Assembly: GCA_009839745.1 (NCBI GenBank)
Contig: VXPE01000009.1
Coordinates: 1-41,265 of the forward strand
Source of the DNA: Candidatus Poribacteria bacterium
Lineage (GTDB): Bacteria; Poribacteria; WGA-4E; WGA-3G
Direction of reading: 5' to 3'
DNA length: 41,265 bases
Made by a program: the position numbers and the translations under genes. Position 1 is the first letter of the stretch; the number at the start of each line of letters is the position of its first letter. This document shows positions 1 through 8,506 of this stretch, one piece after another. The notes under the pieces were generated by a model. The model searched no databases and was not told where the DNA came from. It worked only from the letters and a program-made list of their open reading frames with translations.

Positions 1-62
1 ACGACACATGCTAACACAACTTCAAAAAAATAGCACTTACTTTTTACATGAGCCGGTTATAC

Positions 63-482
63 TTAGGAATTGTCTTTAGGTTCGCTGAAGACCTCCATTC
101 CAGCGGAACCCTCTGCAATCCGTCGAATCTGCTTCTCAAAACCGGGGGGTGAGAGCGTCCATGTAATCCAGAGCGGTTCATCGCCTGTGTTGACAAAACG
201 GTGTTCAACATTCGGTGGGAGATAGATGACTGTCCCGGGTTTCAGATCAGCAACTTCATCACCGACATACGCTTTTCCCTGTCCGCCGTAGACAAAAATA
301 ATTTCTTCGGATTCGCTGTGTGAGTGGAGGGGAATTTCGCTATTCGGATCGACCTCTTCCAATCCCATAGAGAAATGTTCAGTGCCAACGGTGTTTGGCT
401 CGACGAGTGTGTATAGTGTTCGGGGTGCCTCGCCTTCAATTCGGACGACTTCGGCATCCTCTTTGTGATAGATATGTTTCAC
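63..482 (-). CDS. Cupin-domain protein
   Basis: This 139-residue protein is a single small beta-barrel cupin. The first cupin motif is seen as HSHSESEEIIFVYGGQG, with two histidines and a glutamate placed as metal ligands, and the second as LPPNVEHRFVNTG with a further histidine. Such stand-alone cupins bind a metal or a small ligand and range from dioxygenases to isomerases, so the substrate cannot be named. The start is GTG at 482, preceded by GGAGG six bases upstream, a strong ribosome site. It lies at the left edge of the window, downstream of a lipoprotein gene on the same strand with a 57-bp gap. Cupin identity is firm; the biochemical role is unknown. Confidence 0.85.
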   Translation of the reverse strand: MKHIYHKEDAEVVRIEGEAPRTLYTLVEPNTVGTEHFSMGLEEVDPNSEIPLHSHSESEEIIFVYGGQGKAYVGDEVADLKPGTVIYLPPNVEHRFVNTGDEPLWITWTLSPPGFEKQIRRIAEGSAGMEVFSEPKDNS

Positions 483-539
483 CTTTTTCCTCCAAGATTA
501 AATTTTACATCCGATTTTTATATGTGAACATGAAAACTT

Positions 540-1037
540 TCAAAACGTATACACCAGGGCGGAAATGCCTTTGATATTCAAAGCAATCGTCCCTGTTTCT
601 GTGCGATAAGCCTTCTGATACCGTGTTTTGAGAGGCGACACATTGAAGTGATACGTCTCTGTTACCCACGCCTCGCAGCTCTCTCCGTTAGCGTCATGGG
701 CGAGAACCGCCTGGAGTTGGACGGGATTCGACTCCAGAAACCCACCCGATGTGATAAGGGTGAAATTGTGCGCCTCGCATCCGCCGCTGTAGGAGACACT
801 CAGCGTCAACACATCGCCGGTGATAGAGGGTGGATCGTTGACGACATACGTATCAGTGCCCCAGGCGTTGCGTGTTGGGTCTGCGACTGTTACTTTGCCC
901 CAGAGTTGTTTGTCATCGGGCAGCGCATCGGTAGATGAAACGAAGACCTTGCTGCTATCTATATCGGGGTCTGTGGCACAGCCGAGAAACACCAATAGGC
1001 AGAACAGGGCAAAACAGACAGTGTAAAATTGCGTCAT
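540..1037 (-). CDS. Predicted small lipoprotein
   Basis: This protein of about 165 residues begins with a short hydrophobic signal (MTQFYTVCFALFCLLVFLGC) ending in a cysteine, consistent with a lipoprotein anchored in a membrane, although the residue at -3 of the lipobox is a phenylalanine. The mature part is beta-rich with a pair of cysteines (GGCEAHNF and GESCEAW) that may form a disulfide. The reading frame is open upstream to 1292, but that stretch overlaps the end of the preceding gene. ATG at 1037 has AGGAG seven bases upstream and is chosen over ATG at 1052. It starts 29 bp after the propeller gene and is probably co-transcribed. Function is unknown. Confidence 0.72.
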   Translation of the reverse strand: MTQFYTVCFALFCLLVFLGCATDPDIDSSKVFVSSTDALPDDKQLWGKVTVADPTRNAWGTDTYVVNDPPSITGDVLTLSVSYSGGCEAHNFTLITSGGFLESNPVQLQAVLAHDANGESCEAWVTETYHFNVSPLKTRYQKAYRTETGTIALNIKGISALVYTF

Positions 1038-1065
1038 CCAGAACTCCTGCATGAAAGTTGTGTCT

Positions 1066-2457
1066 TTAAGCAAACCAATAGGAATACAGACTTGCGTTCC
1101 TGAGTTGAAACTGGAGTCGGACCTCTTTTCCTTTAAGTGTTTCCAACGAACGATTAAATTTAACTTTTGCACCCAATTGATCTCCGACAATCTGCTGAGA
1201 GGTGTAATTTTCCAGAGAGGCACCGGTATCATCCGTGACGGAGACGATAACATAACCTCCACTTGCATCGACGTTGAGGTGTAATTCTCCACTATTGAGC
1301 GTCAACGGTTTTGTCAGCATGGATCCCTCGGTTTCACCTGCATCCAGTGAGACGAATCCGTCACGTCGCAACGTCGCCAAGCCGAGCATGGATGTGTGCT
1401 TCCGTTCAACCTGCTTGAATTTCCTGCCGGTGTGAGGACCGTTCACGCCACCGTAGTAGAAATAGATGTGATCGCCATGTATGACGAAATTCTGGCTAAT
1501 CCTCACCATCCCATCCTCCCAACTGCCCATTTCCCCAAGCGATAGGAATGTTTGGCGATCCAAGACGCGTTGCCAGTTGACACCATCGCGACTCATCGCG
1601 AGCGACGTGTCAATCGTGCCGTCAACGCCTTCACGATAGATCCAGATCATACCGAGATAAATGCCTTCGTAGATGTTGATGGGCATGCCGTAAATCTGGG
1701 TGCCTTCCTCATCAACCGCGTCGCATTCAAACACGCGTTGCGGATCGCTGAAGTGAACGGCATCGGGACTCTCGGCGCGAGCGGTTTTGCGTCCACCTGC
1801 TCCGAACCGTCCAAAGACGACGTATTTCTGTATTGTGGGATCCCACACCAAGGATTGGGTTGTATCACTACCCAGCGGAATAACGGGATTGGCTTCACAG
1901 TTTGTCCAGTGAACGCCGTCCGGTGAAAAAGACATCCACATGCCGTCCCTGTCCCCCTGTCCCCAGATTGTGCGTCCCTCGTGCTGGATGAAGGTGTCGA
2001 TCCCACCGTGCTCCCAATAAAAGCCTTTGTAACGGCGGGCAGGATCCGTTTCGCCTTCGTCGTAGAGGACAGCCATGCCTTCACAGTTTGTGCGTCCGAC
2101 ATCTACAAGATTATTGGCAGTGCTTCCTTCAAAATCGACTTGGTTCAAGATCGGCTTCTCCCACTGCACGCCGTCGGTTGAGGTGGCATAAGCGAGGAGC
2201 GTCACATTACCGAGTGCGTTCCGTTGACGGATTTTCACCATTCCGTCGACGTAAGGTCCTGTGAGATACCACATTTTGAAGCGCGAGTCCTGCGGGTCGT
2301 AGAGGACTGTGCCGTAGAGGGATGCGACGCTCTCCCATGGGTGCTCACCACGCAAGATAGGGTTATCGGGATGTCGTTGCGGTTGGTGCATTCGACGGTA
2401 AAGTCTTTCGATTCGGGTGACGTGGTGTAGGTCGAGGAAAAGATAGCGATGTTCCAT
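1066..2457 (-). CDS. Five-bladed beta-propeller, GH32/GH43-like glycosidase
   Basis: The 463-residue product carries repeated propeller signatures: NPILRGEHPWE near residue 33, YDPQDSRFKMWY, YATSTDGVQWEKP, MSFSPDGVHW and MSRDGVNWQRV. This pattern of S-x-DGv-W blades is typical of glycoside hydrolase family 32/43-type propellers that are abundant in Poribacteria and Planctomycetes. A C-terminal beta-sandwich follows (about residues 370-463). There is no signal peptide. The start ATG has AGGAG nine bases upstream. Catalytic residues cannot be assigned with certainty, so it could be a glycosidase or a sugar-binding propeller. It heads a run with the downstream lipoprotein and possibly the cupin. 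Confidence 0.75.
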   Translation of the reverse strand: MEHRYLFLDLHHVTRIERLYRRMHQPQRHPDNPILRGEHPWESVASLYGTVLYDPQDSRFKMWYLTGPYVDGMVKIRQRNALGNVTLLAYATSTDGVQWEKPILNQVDFEGSTANNLVDVGRTNCEGMAVLYDEGETDPARRYKGFYWEHGGIDTFIQHEGRTIWGQGDRDGMWMSFSPDGVHWTNCEANPVIPLGSDTTQSLVWDPTIQKYVVFGRFGAGGRKTARAESPDAVHFSDPQRVFECDAVDEEGTQIYGMPINIYEGIYLGMIWIYREGVDGTIDTSLAMSRDGVNWQRVLDRQTFLSLGEMGSWEDGMVRISQNFVIHGDHIYFYYGGVNGPHTGRKFKQVERKHTSMLGLATLRRDGFVSLDAGETEGSMLTKPLTLNSGELHLNVDASGGYVIVSVTDDTGASLENYTSQQIVGDQLGAKVKFNRSLETLKGKEVRLQFQLRNASLYSYWFA

Positions 2458-3122
2458 GCGGAGGCTCCTTAGAAATTTCGTATCTTTTGTGGAGATATGT
2501 TATCACGGATGTGAAGGCAGGTCAATCATAAGGGACGTATTTCGAGGAGTGTGTAAATATCTTGTCAATTGTCTGTCTGAATCGCGGATTATCGCGGATG
2601 ACACGGATTTCGCGGATTTTTGGAGACTCCCCCTGTCAAGCCTATGAAGCCATCAGATTAAGAACCTATTCACACGATGGAAGATTTACACGAATAGGAA
2701 TAGGAGTGCCTTGTGGTGGCTCCCCGACTAATGGATTAAGTTCATTGTGGAGATACATCTCTACACCCATTCTATGGACCCAGGGGACTTCTACCCATGC
2801 GACATACAATGGCTTTGCTTTTGAATAGTATAGAACTTACACACAAAACAGAATAATTTCACAGTTTTCATAGCAAAACCGAAAATCATTGGGTTTGGCG
2901 AAAGGCGATAAACCCATACCCCGCTTGGGTTTTGGACGGTTTTCGTCTCCTGTCGCTATGAAGGCTGCTATGAAACTTGGGTGAGTCCAGCTTACGCCGA
3001 GATTTCATAAAACGCCAGGTCGAGAACACCCCGATTTCTACCAATATTGCGTAAGTTCCACCATAAAAGATATTACTGTCGGTATGCATATCTAACATTC
3101 TCTAGTTTTTTCCTTTTTTATC
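2458..3122. other. Repeat-rich intergenic stretch
   Basis: I see no convincing gene here. The stretch holds a CGCGGAT-type dispersed repeat at 2578-2624 and a short hairpin at 2890-2916 (TGGGTTT and AAACCCA arms). The remaining short open frames lack ribosome sites and family likeness. It separates the minus-strand metabolic genes from the plus-strand TPR gene and looks like an accumulation of decayed intergenic elements. Confidence 0.55.
2578..2624 (+). repeat. CGCGGAT-type dispersed repeat, copy 1
   Basis: The sequence runs through CTGAATCGCGGAT, then repeated CGCGGAT/CACGGAT words and ends TTTCGCGGATTTTT. The same design occurs at 32574-32621 and, as both ends of a 191-bp inverted-repeat element, at 11872-12062. 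Only one arm is recognisable here. Non-coding element remnant. Confidence 0.7.
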
Positions 3123-3151
3123 TTGCTATTCGCCAACGCATATGCTATACT
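3123..3151 (+). promoter_or_regulatory. Predicted sigma70 promoter of the TPR gene
   Basis: TTGCTA at 3123-3128 and TATACT at 3146-3151 are separated by exactly 17 bp. Transcription would begin near 3158, leaving a leader of about 130 nt before the TPR start codon at 3287. Confidence 0.5.
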
Positions 3152-3245
3152 CTTATAACCAGTTTTGGGTGGCACTACAAAGCATACCGCGCGGTAGGTC
3201 TGCCCCCTCCCACCTTCGTAGAGGGATAAGAGGAACTGAAATCCA

Positions 3246-3266
3246 CCATAAATTGGTAATTTATGG
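3246..3266 (+). promoter_or_regulatory. Perfect 9-bp hairpin in TPR-gene leader
   Basis: CCATAAATT and AATTTATGG are perfect inverted arms around a GGT loop, ending 20 bases before the start codon and just upstream of the ribosome site. It could be an operator palindrome or an RNA stem affecting translation; the sequence cannot tell which. Confidence 0.45.
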
Positions 3267-3286
3267 CAAGGTAAGGAAGGATTATC

Positions 3287-4468
3287 ATGAGTATTCATGG
3301 CACCTATCATAATTTCGGGCCTATGGAGAACCGTAATAAGCTGCAGCCAATTGTTTCTCAAGTATCTGATCCTATCGTAATGGCGCGTGATGACGCTGAG
3401 TTTTACAACTCAAGAGGGATTCAGAAAGCACGACTTGGAGAATATGAATCTGCTATTACCGATTTTGATACGGCACTCCGCATTCAACCTGACGCTGCGC
3501 TGGTTTACTATAATCGCGGACTTGCGAGATATAGTATAGGTCAATATGAATCTGCTATTACCGATTTTGATACGGCACTCCGCATTCAACCTGATTTAGT
3601 TTTTGCTTACCACAGTCGAGGTGATGTGAAAGCTGAATTAGGTAAATTGGAAGAAGCGATTGCCGATTTTGACAAAGCGATCGGAATTGATCCACGTGAT
3701 ATTGAGACCCTCAACAATCGAGGGAATGCAAAGATGGCGTTGAATCAATTAGAAGAAGCGATTGCTGATTTTGACAAAGCGATCAACCTGAATTCCGATT
3801 TTGAGGCAGCCTATAACAATAGAGGATTGGCGAAAATTAGACTCAATAAGTTAGAGGAAGCCATCGCTGATTTCGACGCAGTCCTCCGGGTACGTCCAGA
3901 TTTCATGGCTGCTTACAATAATCGGGCTAATGTCAAAGCCAGACTTGGTAGGTTAGAGGAAGCCATCGCTGATTATAACATAGCACTTCGTATGGACCCG
4001 AATCTCGCGGAAACCTACACTAACCGCGGTAATGTTTATGCTGATTTGGATGAGTTGGAGAAAGCTATGTTAGACTATGACAAAGCTATCCAACTTAATC
4101 CATCTGATGTAATGGCTTACATCAATCGAGGTAACACTAAGGCTATGATAGGTGAGTTAGAGGAAGCCATCGCTGATTATAACATAGCACTTCGTATGGA
4201 CCCGAATCTCGCGGGTGTTTACAACAATCAAGGAATAGCAAAAAGTAGACTAGAACGTCATGATGAAGCCATCGCTGATTTTGATCTTGCAATTAGTAAA
4301 AATCCTAATAATCCAGCATACTACACTAATCGCGGGATAGCGAAAATGCTGTCAGGTAGATCTGAAGAAGGAAGACTTGATTTGCTCGAAGCCTTAAAAC
4401 TATCGAAAAACGATGAACAGTTTCGCGCCAAGGTTGAAGAGCTTCTGAAACGGTTGGAGAATAGTTAG
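3287..4468 (+). CDS. Tetratricopeptide (TPR) repeat protein
   Basis: The 393-residue protein consists of about ten tandem 34-residue TPR units (pattern A-Y-NRG-AK--LG--EEAIADFDKAI--NP), covering residues 35 to 375, with a short unstructured N-terminus and no signal peptide. TPR arrays are protein-protein scaffolds. The start ATG follows AAGGAAGG. Some repeat units are identical at DNA level (3441-3492 with 3543-3594; 3952-4010 with 4156-4214), which points to recent internal duplication or gene conversion. The next gene starts 12 bp after its stop and is surely co-transcribed. It converges on the CBASS operon; whether it takes part in defence is unknown. Confidence 0.9.
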   Translation: MSIHGTYHNFGPMENRNKLQPIVSQVSDPIVMARDDAEFYNSRGIQKARLGEYESAITDFDTALRIQPDAALVYYNRGLARYSIGQYESAITDFDTALRIQPDLVFAYHSRGDVKAELGKLEEAIADFDKAIGIDPRDIETLNNRGNAKMALNQLEEAIADFDKAINLNSDFEAAYNNRGLAKIRLNKLEEAIADFDAVLRVRPDFMAAYNNRANVKARLGRLEEAIADYNIALRMDPNLAETYTNRGNVYADLDELEKAMLDYDKAIQLNPSDVMAYINRGNTKAMIGELEEAIADYNIALRMDPNLAGVYNNQGIAKSRLERHDEAIADFDLAISKNPNNPAYYTNRGIAKMLSGRSEEGRLDLLEALKLSKNDEQFRAKVEELLKRLENS

Positions 4469-4480
4469 GAGGATAAACAG

Positions 4481-4807
4481 GTGCGAATTGAAGCGTCGGA
4501 TTTTCAAGAAGAGCCGAGCAGTTTCAGAGATCTGGGTCCCGAATTTATAGAAAATAGGGCGACTGTTCGAGAACAAATCAAAACTATTCAGTCAACTCTT
4601 ATAGAGTACAATGAAAGAATAACCCGGATTGAAGAAGCATTGAAACCAATAGTGCATATCGAAACTATTCAGCACCAGCTTACACGCCACGACAGTAGGA
4701 TGATTCGGATTGAAGATGACTGGAAGTCTCTTATTAAGTGGTGGGTATTAGCAACAGGAAGTATATCTGGTGCTATTATCGGTGCTGCTAAACTTTTATC
4801 TGGGTAG
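4481..4807 (+). CDS. Small coiled-coil protein with C-terminal membrane anchor
   Basis: This 108-residue product has a long charged helical region with heptad character (about residues 25-80, including ERITRIEEALKPI and DSRMIRIEDDWKS) followed by one hydrophobic segment at the C-terminus (WWVLATGSISGAIIGAA). The layout recalls XhlA-type phage proteins and other tail-anchored small proteins, but no family is certain. The start is GTG with TAGGAGGA upstream. It forms a two-gene unit with the TPR gene and could tether it to the membrane; that is inference. Confidence 0.65.
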   Translation: MRIEASDFQEEPSSFRDLGPEFIENRATVREQIKTIQSTLIEYNERITRIEEALKPIVHIETIQHQLTRHDSRMIRIEDDWKSLIKWWVLATGSISGAIIGAAKLLSG

Positions 4808-4940
4808 TGAGTTCGGGAAGTTACGCATCAGCATTTTTCAATTGTATCACCACAAACACCCGCACTCGACGTAAGGAAAACATTTGACACCTATTAGAGG
4901 CACTTGATAAACACGAGAGGTAACTTTGAAGCTTTCTCCA

Positions 4941-5507
4941 TCAGTTTTGTAGTTGCACAGAAGTCCGTGAATTTCTTATACTTTCGCTCTGGTGTGCCGG
5001 GGCAAGCAGAATCCTGCCCCGTTTTCGTGAATATACAAAAACGCCCATTTCATCTGCGTTTGATAGCGCGTGTCCGATAACAATGAGAATGCATTCTGGA
5101 CAGGCTGTGTTTGTGTCCTTTGCAATCGCTAACTGCTGCCTGTCATCCCTTTGACTTGGGAGGGGCGCGGCATCTGGATGGCTGTGCCATTCGCCGACGT
5201 AATGACGTTTACCCCTGAAAGTCTGTCGGAGCTTTATAAAGAACTCTCGCAAACCGGCGATGCCTCTATAAAACGAAATCCGCGAACCTTTTGAATCTGA
5301 ACTCAAAGGAGCAAGATCGATAACAAAGGCTTCAAAGCCATCATCGGAATAACATCCAATCAAAGAGGTTCCTACTTCCTTTGGAGCATGTGCTTGTGCC
5401 ATTTCCATCATTTTCAAAAAACAAGCATTTGAGAGCCTGACGGTGTATTTCTGGCAGTCTGACTGCCACCTAAGTGAAGTGCTATCTGTCAATATTCCTT
5501 TCCCCAT
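4941..5507 (-). CDS. cap3: CBASS Cap3, JAMM/Mov34 isopeptidase
   Basis: This 188-residue JAB/MPN-family protein carries the full JAMM zinc motif: H108-S-H110-P followed by S118 and D121, with E44 upstream in KEVGTSLIG. In type II CBASS, Cap3 is a deubiquitinase-like peptidase that removes the CD-NTase from the conjugates made by Cap2, tuning its activity. Its ATG lies inside the end of cap2 (19-bp overlap), so the two are translationally linked. It is the last gene of the operon; 130 bp follow before the convergent small-membrane-protein gene. Family and role are well supported by motif and neighbours. Confidence 0.93.
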   Translation of the reverse strand: MGKGILTDSTSLRWQSDCQKYTVRLSNACFLKMMEMAQAHAPKEVGTSLIGCYSDDGFEAFVIDLAPLSSDSKGSRISFYRGIAGLREFFIKLRQTFRGKRHYVGEWHSHPDAAPLPSQRDDRQQLAIAKDTNTACPECILIVIGHALSNADEMGVFVYSRKRGRILLAPAHQSESIRNSRTSVQLQN

Positions 5508-7342
5508 ACTTTTTCGACAAGCACACCAAGTTGGTCACTATTTTGTGCTATGAGATTTTTCCTTTTGACAATTGCTGCAATTCCTGTTTCTTGTTTGGTA
5601 GTTATAGAATGGCTGATAATATCTACAGCGTGTGCAGCGAGAATTTGAATATGTGCATTGAGTGCGGGAAAGGTCGGATGCCAACAACCTGCACCTTCTA
5701 TAATTTGTTCGTCTTTTGAGGGCTGATAGAAGTACACATCGGGATCAAGCGGTGTGTACTTCTCTTGAACGGCGTAATTGAGATCCTTAAAGATTTCGAG
5801 GCATGACCTGCCCTCACCGGATATACATAAAGTGAGCAATTCTGCGTGGAAATTGAAAAATAAGGAAATCAATCGTTTTCCGTTTTCAACTGCGTATTGA
5901 TTCAACCACTGAAAAGCGGCTTCACTTGTGGTACAATCAACAAATACTTCGGCAGCTGTAAGTACCTGGCGAATTGCCTTATCCGAGCGTGAATCTAAGG
6001 GGACCCTGTCGGAATACCCTTTTATCCTTGAAAGGGGATTCGCTAGCGACAAGGTTTCGGCAAGGGCTTGCGCTTTATTTCTACCGATAGAAGAACCGTC
6101 CAGGGTATGACGACAAAGATTGCCAAACTTTATCGTGTCTGGGTCAACGAGACTCATTTGGTGTACGCCGCCGCGTGTAAGTAATTCTGCGATGGAACTC
6201 CCCAAAGCCCCACAGCCGAAAACGGCAATAGGGGTTGCTTGAACCTTTGATGGATACGCACCTCTGGTATATAACCGATCACGTGCGACGTTTTCAACCT
6301 GTCCCCATGGTAACTGTTGAGAGGGTGAGAAACATCCATTTTCTTTCAATCTTTGCCAGATTTGTCTGGGTTTACGAGCAGGACCTTTTAAGCGAGGCTT
6401 TCGTTTTTGGGATCTGAATCCGTTGAGATTTTGAAAAAGAAGGGGTTGCCAATGGATTTCGGTGAACGGTGATCCAACTTTTTCTGGAATCGGAAAACCG
6501 ATGAGGAGAATTCCGAACTTATACGAATTTTTAAGGTTCCAAACTTCTTTGAGAAGTGTATAGAAGTCCAAACTATTCCTTGAACACAACGTATCCATCT
6601 CCTCATAGGTTTGAGGTGGCCGATGTCTTTCGTAACGGATGTCGCGTACGATCAGCCATTTTCCTTTGATTTTGCTGTTTGTTTCCAACGCATCCTGTGC
6701 GAATTCTGACTCTCTAACCAATGAACCGTCCTTCTGGTAAAATTTAACAGCGAAGATCGCTGGAATACCCTTGCCCCAATAGCATTCGACGTCACCGGAT
6801 GCGCCGAGGAAGGGTTCCCATTTTCCATAGCGTTTTGGAGACTCCTCAAAGATAAAAGGGACATTTGCTGGCAACGGCGACTCCAAAAATTTACGGCTAA
6901 AGTCTGGTAATTCATACGGTTCGCCAGTTTGTAGAAGTCTACCATTTGCTGCGTCTTCGAGCCATTCGATGGCCCATTTGACGTAGCAAACAAGCCGGGA
7001 TGCATTGAGAGGTGCGAGTGCTTCTTCGGGTAAGCACAATTTCCCAGATTCAGCATCTTGGTGTGGGAACGCGTTGACATTTCCGGGATAAAAGTCCACG
7101 GGTTCCCTCGGGAATGTTTCAGGTATCACGACGCGTAAAGTGATTTCCCCCGGCAACTTCTCAGCGTTCGGATAGGGGGCTTTAGCAACACACTCAAACT
7201 CCCATCCTGTTTCTCCTTCTCTTAGATTCTCGCGAAGCGGCAGGGTAATTTCAACGAGACGTTGTCGACACAGAAGGTCATATGCTTCTATAATAGCATC
7301 GGAGGATTCACACGACGGTCTATCCATATCTGGTCTATCCAT
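5489..7342 (-). CDS. cap2: CBASS Cap2, fused E2-E1 conjugating enzyme
   Basis: The 617-residue protein joins an N-terminal E2/UBC-like domain (about residues 15-150, with catalytic cysteine C103 in SGKLCLPEE) to a linker region and a C-terminal ThiF/E1 adenylating domain. The E1 part shows the nucleotide loop VFGCGALGSSIAELLTRGG, the metal-binding region LVDPDTIKFGNLCRH, and a likely catalytic cysteine at about C553 in GAGCWHPTF. Cap2 activates the C-terminal glycine of the CD-NTase and conjugates it to a target, raising nucleotide-second-messenger synthesis. Its ATG overlaps the CD-NTase stop by 8 bp. A 15-bp tandem duplication at 7317-7346 doubles the start region (MDRPDMDRP), so ATG at 7342 or 7327 could be used. 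Confidence 0.95.
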   Translation of the reverse strand: MDRPDMDRPSCESSDAIIEAYDLLCRQRLVEITLPLRENLREGETGWEFECVAKAPYPNAEKLPGEITLRVVIPETFPREPVDFYPGNVNAFPHQDAESGKLCLPEEALAPLNASRLVCYVKWAIEWLEDAANGRLLQTGEPYELPDFSRKFLESPLPANVPFIFEESPKRYGKWEPFLGASGDVECYWGKGIPAIFAVKFYQKDGSLVRESEFAQDALETNSKIKGKWLIVRDIRYERHRPPQTYEEMDTLCSRNSLDFYTLLKEVWNLKNSYKFGILLIGFPIPEKVGSPFTEIHWQPLLFQNLNGFRSQKRKPRLKGPARKPRQIWQRLKENGCFSPSQQLPWGQVENVARDRLYTRGAYPSKVQATPIAVFGCGALGSSIAELLTRGGVHQMSLVDPDTIKFGNLCRHTLDGSSIGRNKAQALAETLSLANPLSRIKGYSDRVPLDSRSDKAIRQVLTAAEVFVDCTTSEAAFQWLNQYAVENGKRLISLFFNFHAELLTLCISGEGRSCLEIFKDLNYAVQEKYTPLDPDVYFYQPSKDEQIIEGAGCWHPTFPALNAHIQILAAHAVDIISHSITTKQETGIAAIVKRKNLIAQNSDQLGVLVEKVWGKEY

Positions 7343-7346
7343 ATTT
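7317..7346 (-). repeat. 15-bp tandem duplication at CD-NTase/cap2 junction
   Basis: GGTCTATCCATATCT is followed directly by a second copy with one mismatch. On the coding strand each copy contains ATGGATAG, which serves both as the glycine-stop of the CD-NTase and as a cap2 start codon. Removing either copy would keep both functions. Confidence 0.85.
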
Positions 7347-8480
7347 GCGTGGTGTTAAATCACCTGTCTGTTCTCTCAGTGGTGCGACAAAGGGACCTTT
7401 TGAACTGTTCCCGCTATTCCCATTATCATCAGAATCATCGGAATCGGGAAACTTGTTACCGAACAATTCTCTCCATTTCTCAATGGACTTTTCTTTTGTC
7501 TCAGCATCAAGAGCTTCACGTGCTATTTCAGCAGCTGTCTCGGCATGTTCATAAAACTCGGCAAACTCCTCACCAGACACCCTATCTAAAACATTGTGTC
7601 CAGGTACACCGTGGTCTGGTAGATAGGGGACAAGTTCGCATTCTGCATACGCACCATAATTCGCAACGATGTTTTCCAGCGTGAGGGTCACCCCTTCGGC
7701 AACAGATGTTATGTCATCAGGACAACAGACTCCGATGAGATGTTCAAGCGGATAGCCTTTGGGTCTGTCGTCGGGGTGGTGGACTCTTTGCCACCATTTT
7801 ATGGGTTTGACGATATTCACGTAATGCTTATTACATCTGGCGTTCTTTCCCCAGGTCCATTTGATCTGCTCTAATGGATGGGTCTCCTCCCAGTCACCAG
7901 CATCGCGATTGGGTATCCATAGCGGTTCGGTTTTCCATTCTTGTTCTTGACGGATCGCTTCAAAAAAAGCGGTTTGACTGCTCCTTTTCTCCGGCGGAAC
8001 CCAAGATTTTTTTAAGAACCAATCATCAATATCCTCCGGGGTTAGGAATGTTCGGGCAGCTTGACTTTTGTAAGCTTCCTCTTCTGCTTCAGACGGTGCC
8101 GAGGTGATAACGAGGTCGAGATTCACGTACGATAATTCAATTCCAAATGAACGTCCTTGTCTTTGATATTTACCCTCGTAGTACTCATCCAAAAAGGGAA
8201 CGAAGATATCCATAGCATCATCGGGATTTGGATAGTTCTCTCGCTTCAGGCGCGTGACGGTGATGATATCAACATCTAATTTTGCCTCACCTTTTGGACG
8301 AACAGCAGTCGCTCGCCGGTAACTCCCTTGTAGAAAAGTGCTAACAAGAATCTGTTTTAAATCCTCGTAATTCTCAAGTCGCTTGCGTAACGTCTGATGT
8401 CCTGTTTGGCAGTCATCTTTTTGATTCTTCGTGGGACGGATGCCTTGGAGAAACTTTGTAAAATAGGTTGGTAATTCCAT
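7335..8480 (-). CDS. cdnD-like: CBASS CD-NTase (cGAS/DncV-like nucleotidyltransferase)
   Basis: The 381-residue protein has the polymerase-beta-type nucleotidyltransferase core: G52-S53 in LQGSYRRATAVRPKGEAKLD, the metal-binding pair D69-x-D71 (KLDVDIITV) and a third aspartate D122 (VNLDLVITS). Such enzymes make cyclic di- or trinucleotides on phage sensing. The product ends in ...LTPRKYG, a C-terminal glycine as required for Cap2 conjugation. The start has AGGAGGAC upstream and lies 26 bp after cap4. Pairing with a SAVED-domain Cap4 and Cap2/Cap3 favours clade D and a cyclic trinucleotide product, but clade and product are inference. The symbol is therefore approximate. Confidence 0.93.
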   Translation of the reverse strand: MELPTYFTKFLQGIRPTKNQKDDCQTGHQTLRKRLENYEDLKQILVSTFLQGSYRRATAVRPKGEAKLDVDIITVTRLKRENYPNPDDAMDIFVPFLDEYYEGKYQRQGRSFGIELSYVNLDLVITSAPSEAEEEAYKSQAARTFLTPEDIDDWFLKKSWVPPEKRSSQTAFFEAIRQEQEWKTEPLWIPNRDAGDWEETHPLEQIKWTWGKNARCNKHYVNIVKPIKWWQRVHHPDDRPKGYPLEHLIGVCCPDDITSVAEGVTLTLENIVANYGAYAECELVPYLPDHGVPGHNVLDRVSGEEFAEFYEHAETAAEIAREALDAETKEKSIEKWRELFGNKFPDSDDSDDNGNSGNSSKGPFVAPLREQTGDLTPRKYG

Positions 8481-8506
8481 GGAATTGTCCTCCTAATTGT
8501 TGAATG

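Noticed and set aside
1038-1292. Upstream extension of the lipoprotein frame
   Set aside because: It overlaps the end of the propeller gene, has no signal peptide at its start, and a good ribosome site and signal peptide lie at 1037.
2458-3286. Several short open frames before the TPR gene
   Set aside because: None has a ribosome site, homologous motif or consistent codon use; the DNA is repeat-derived.
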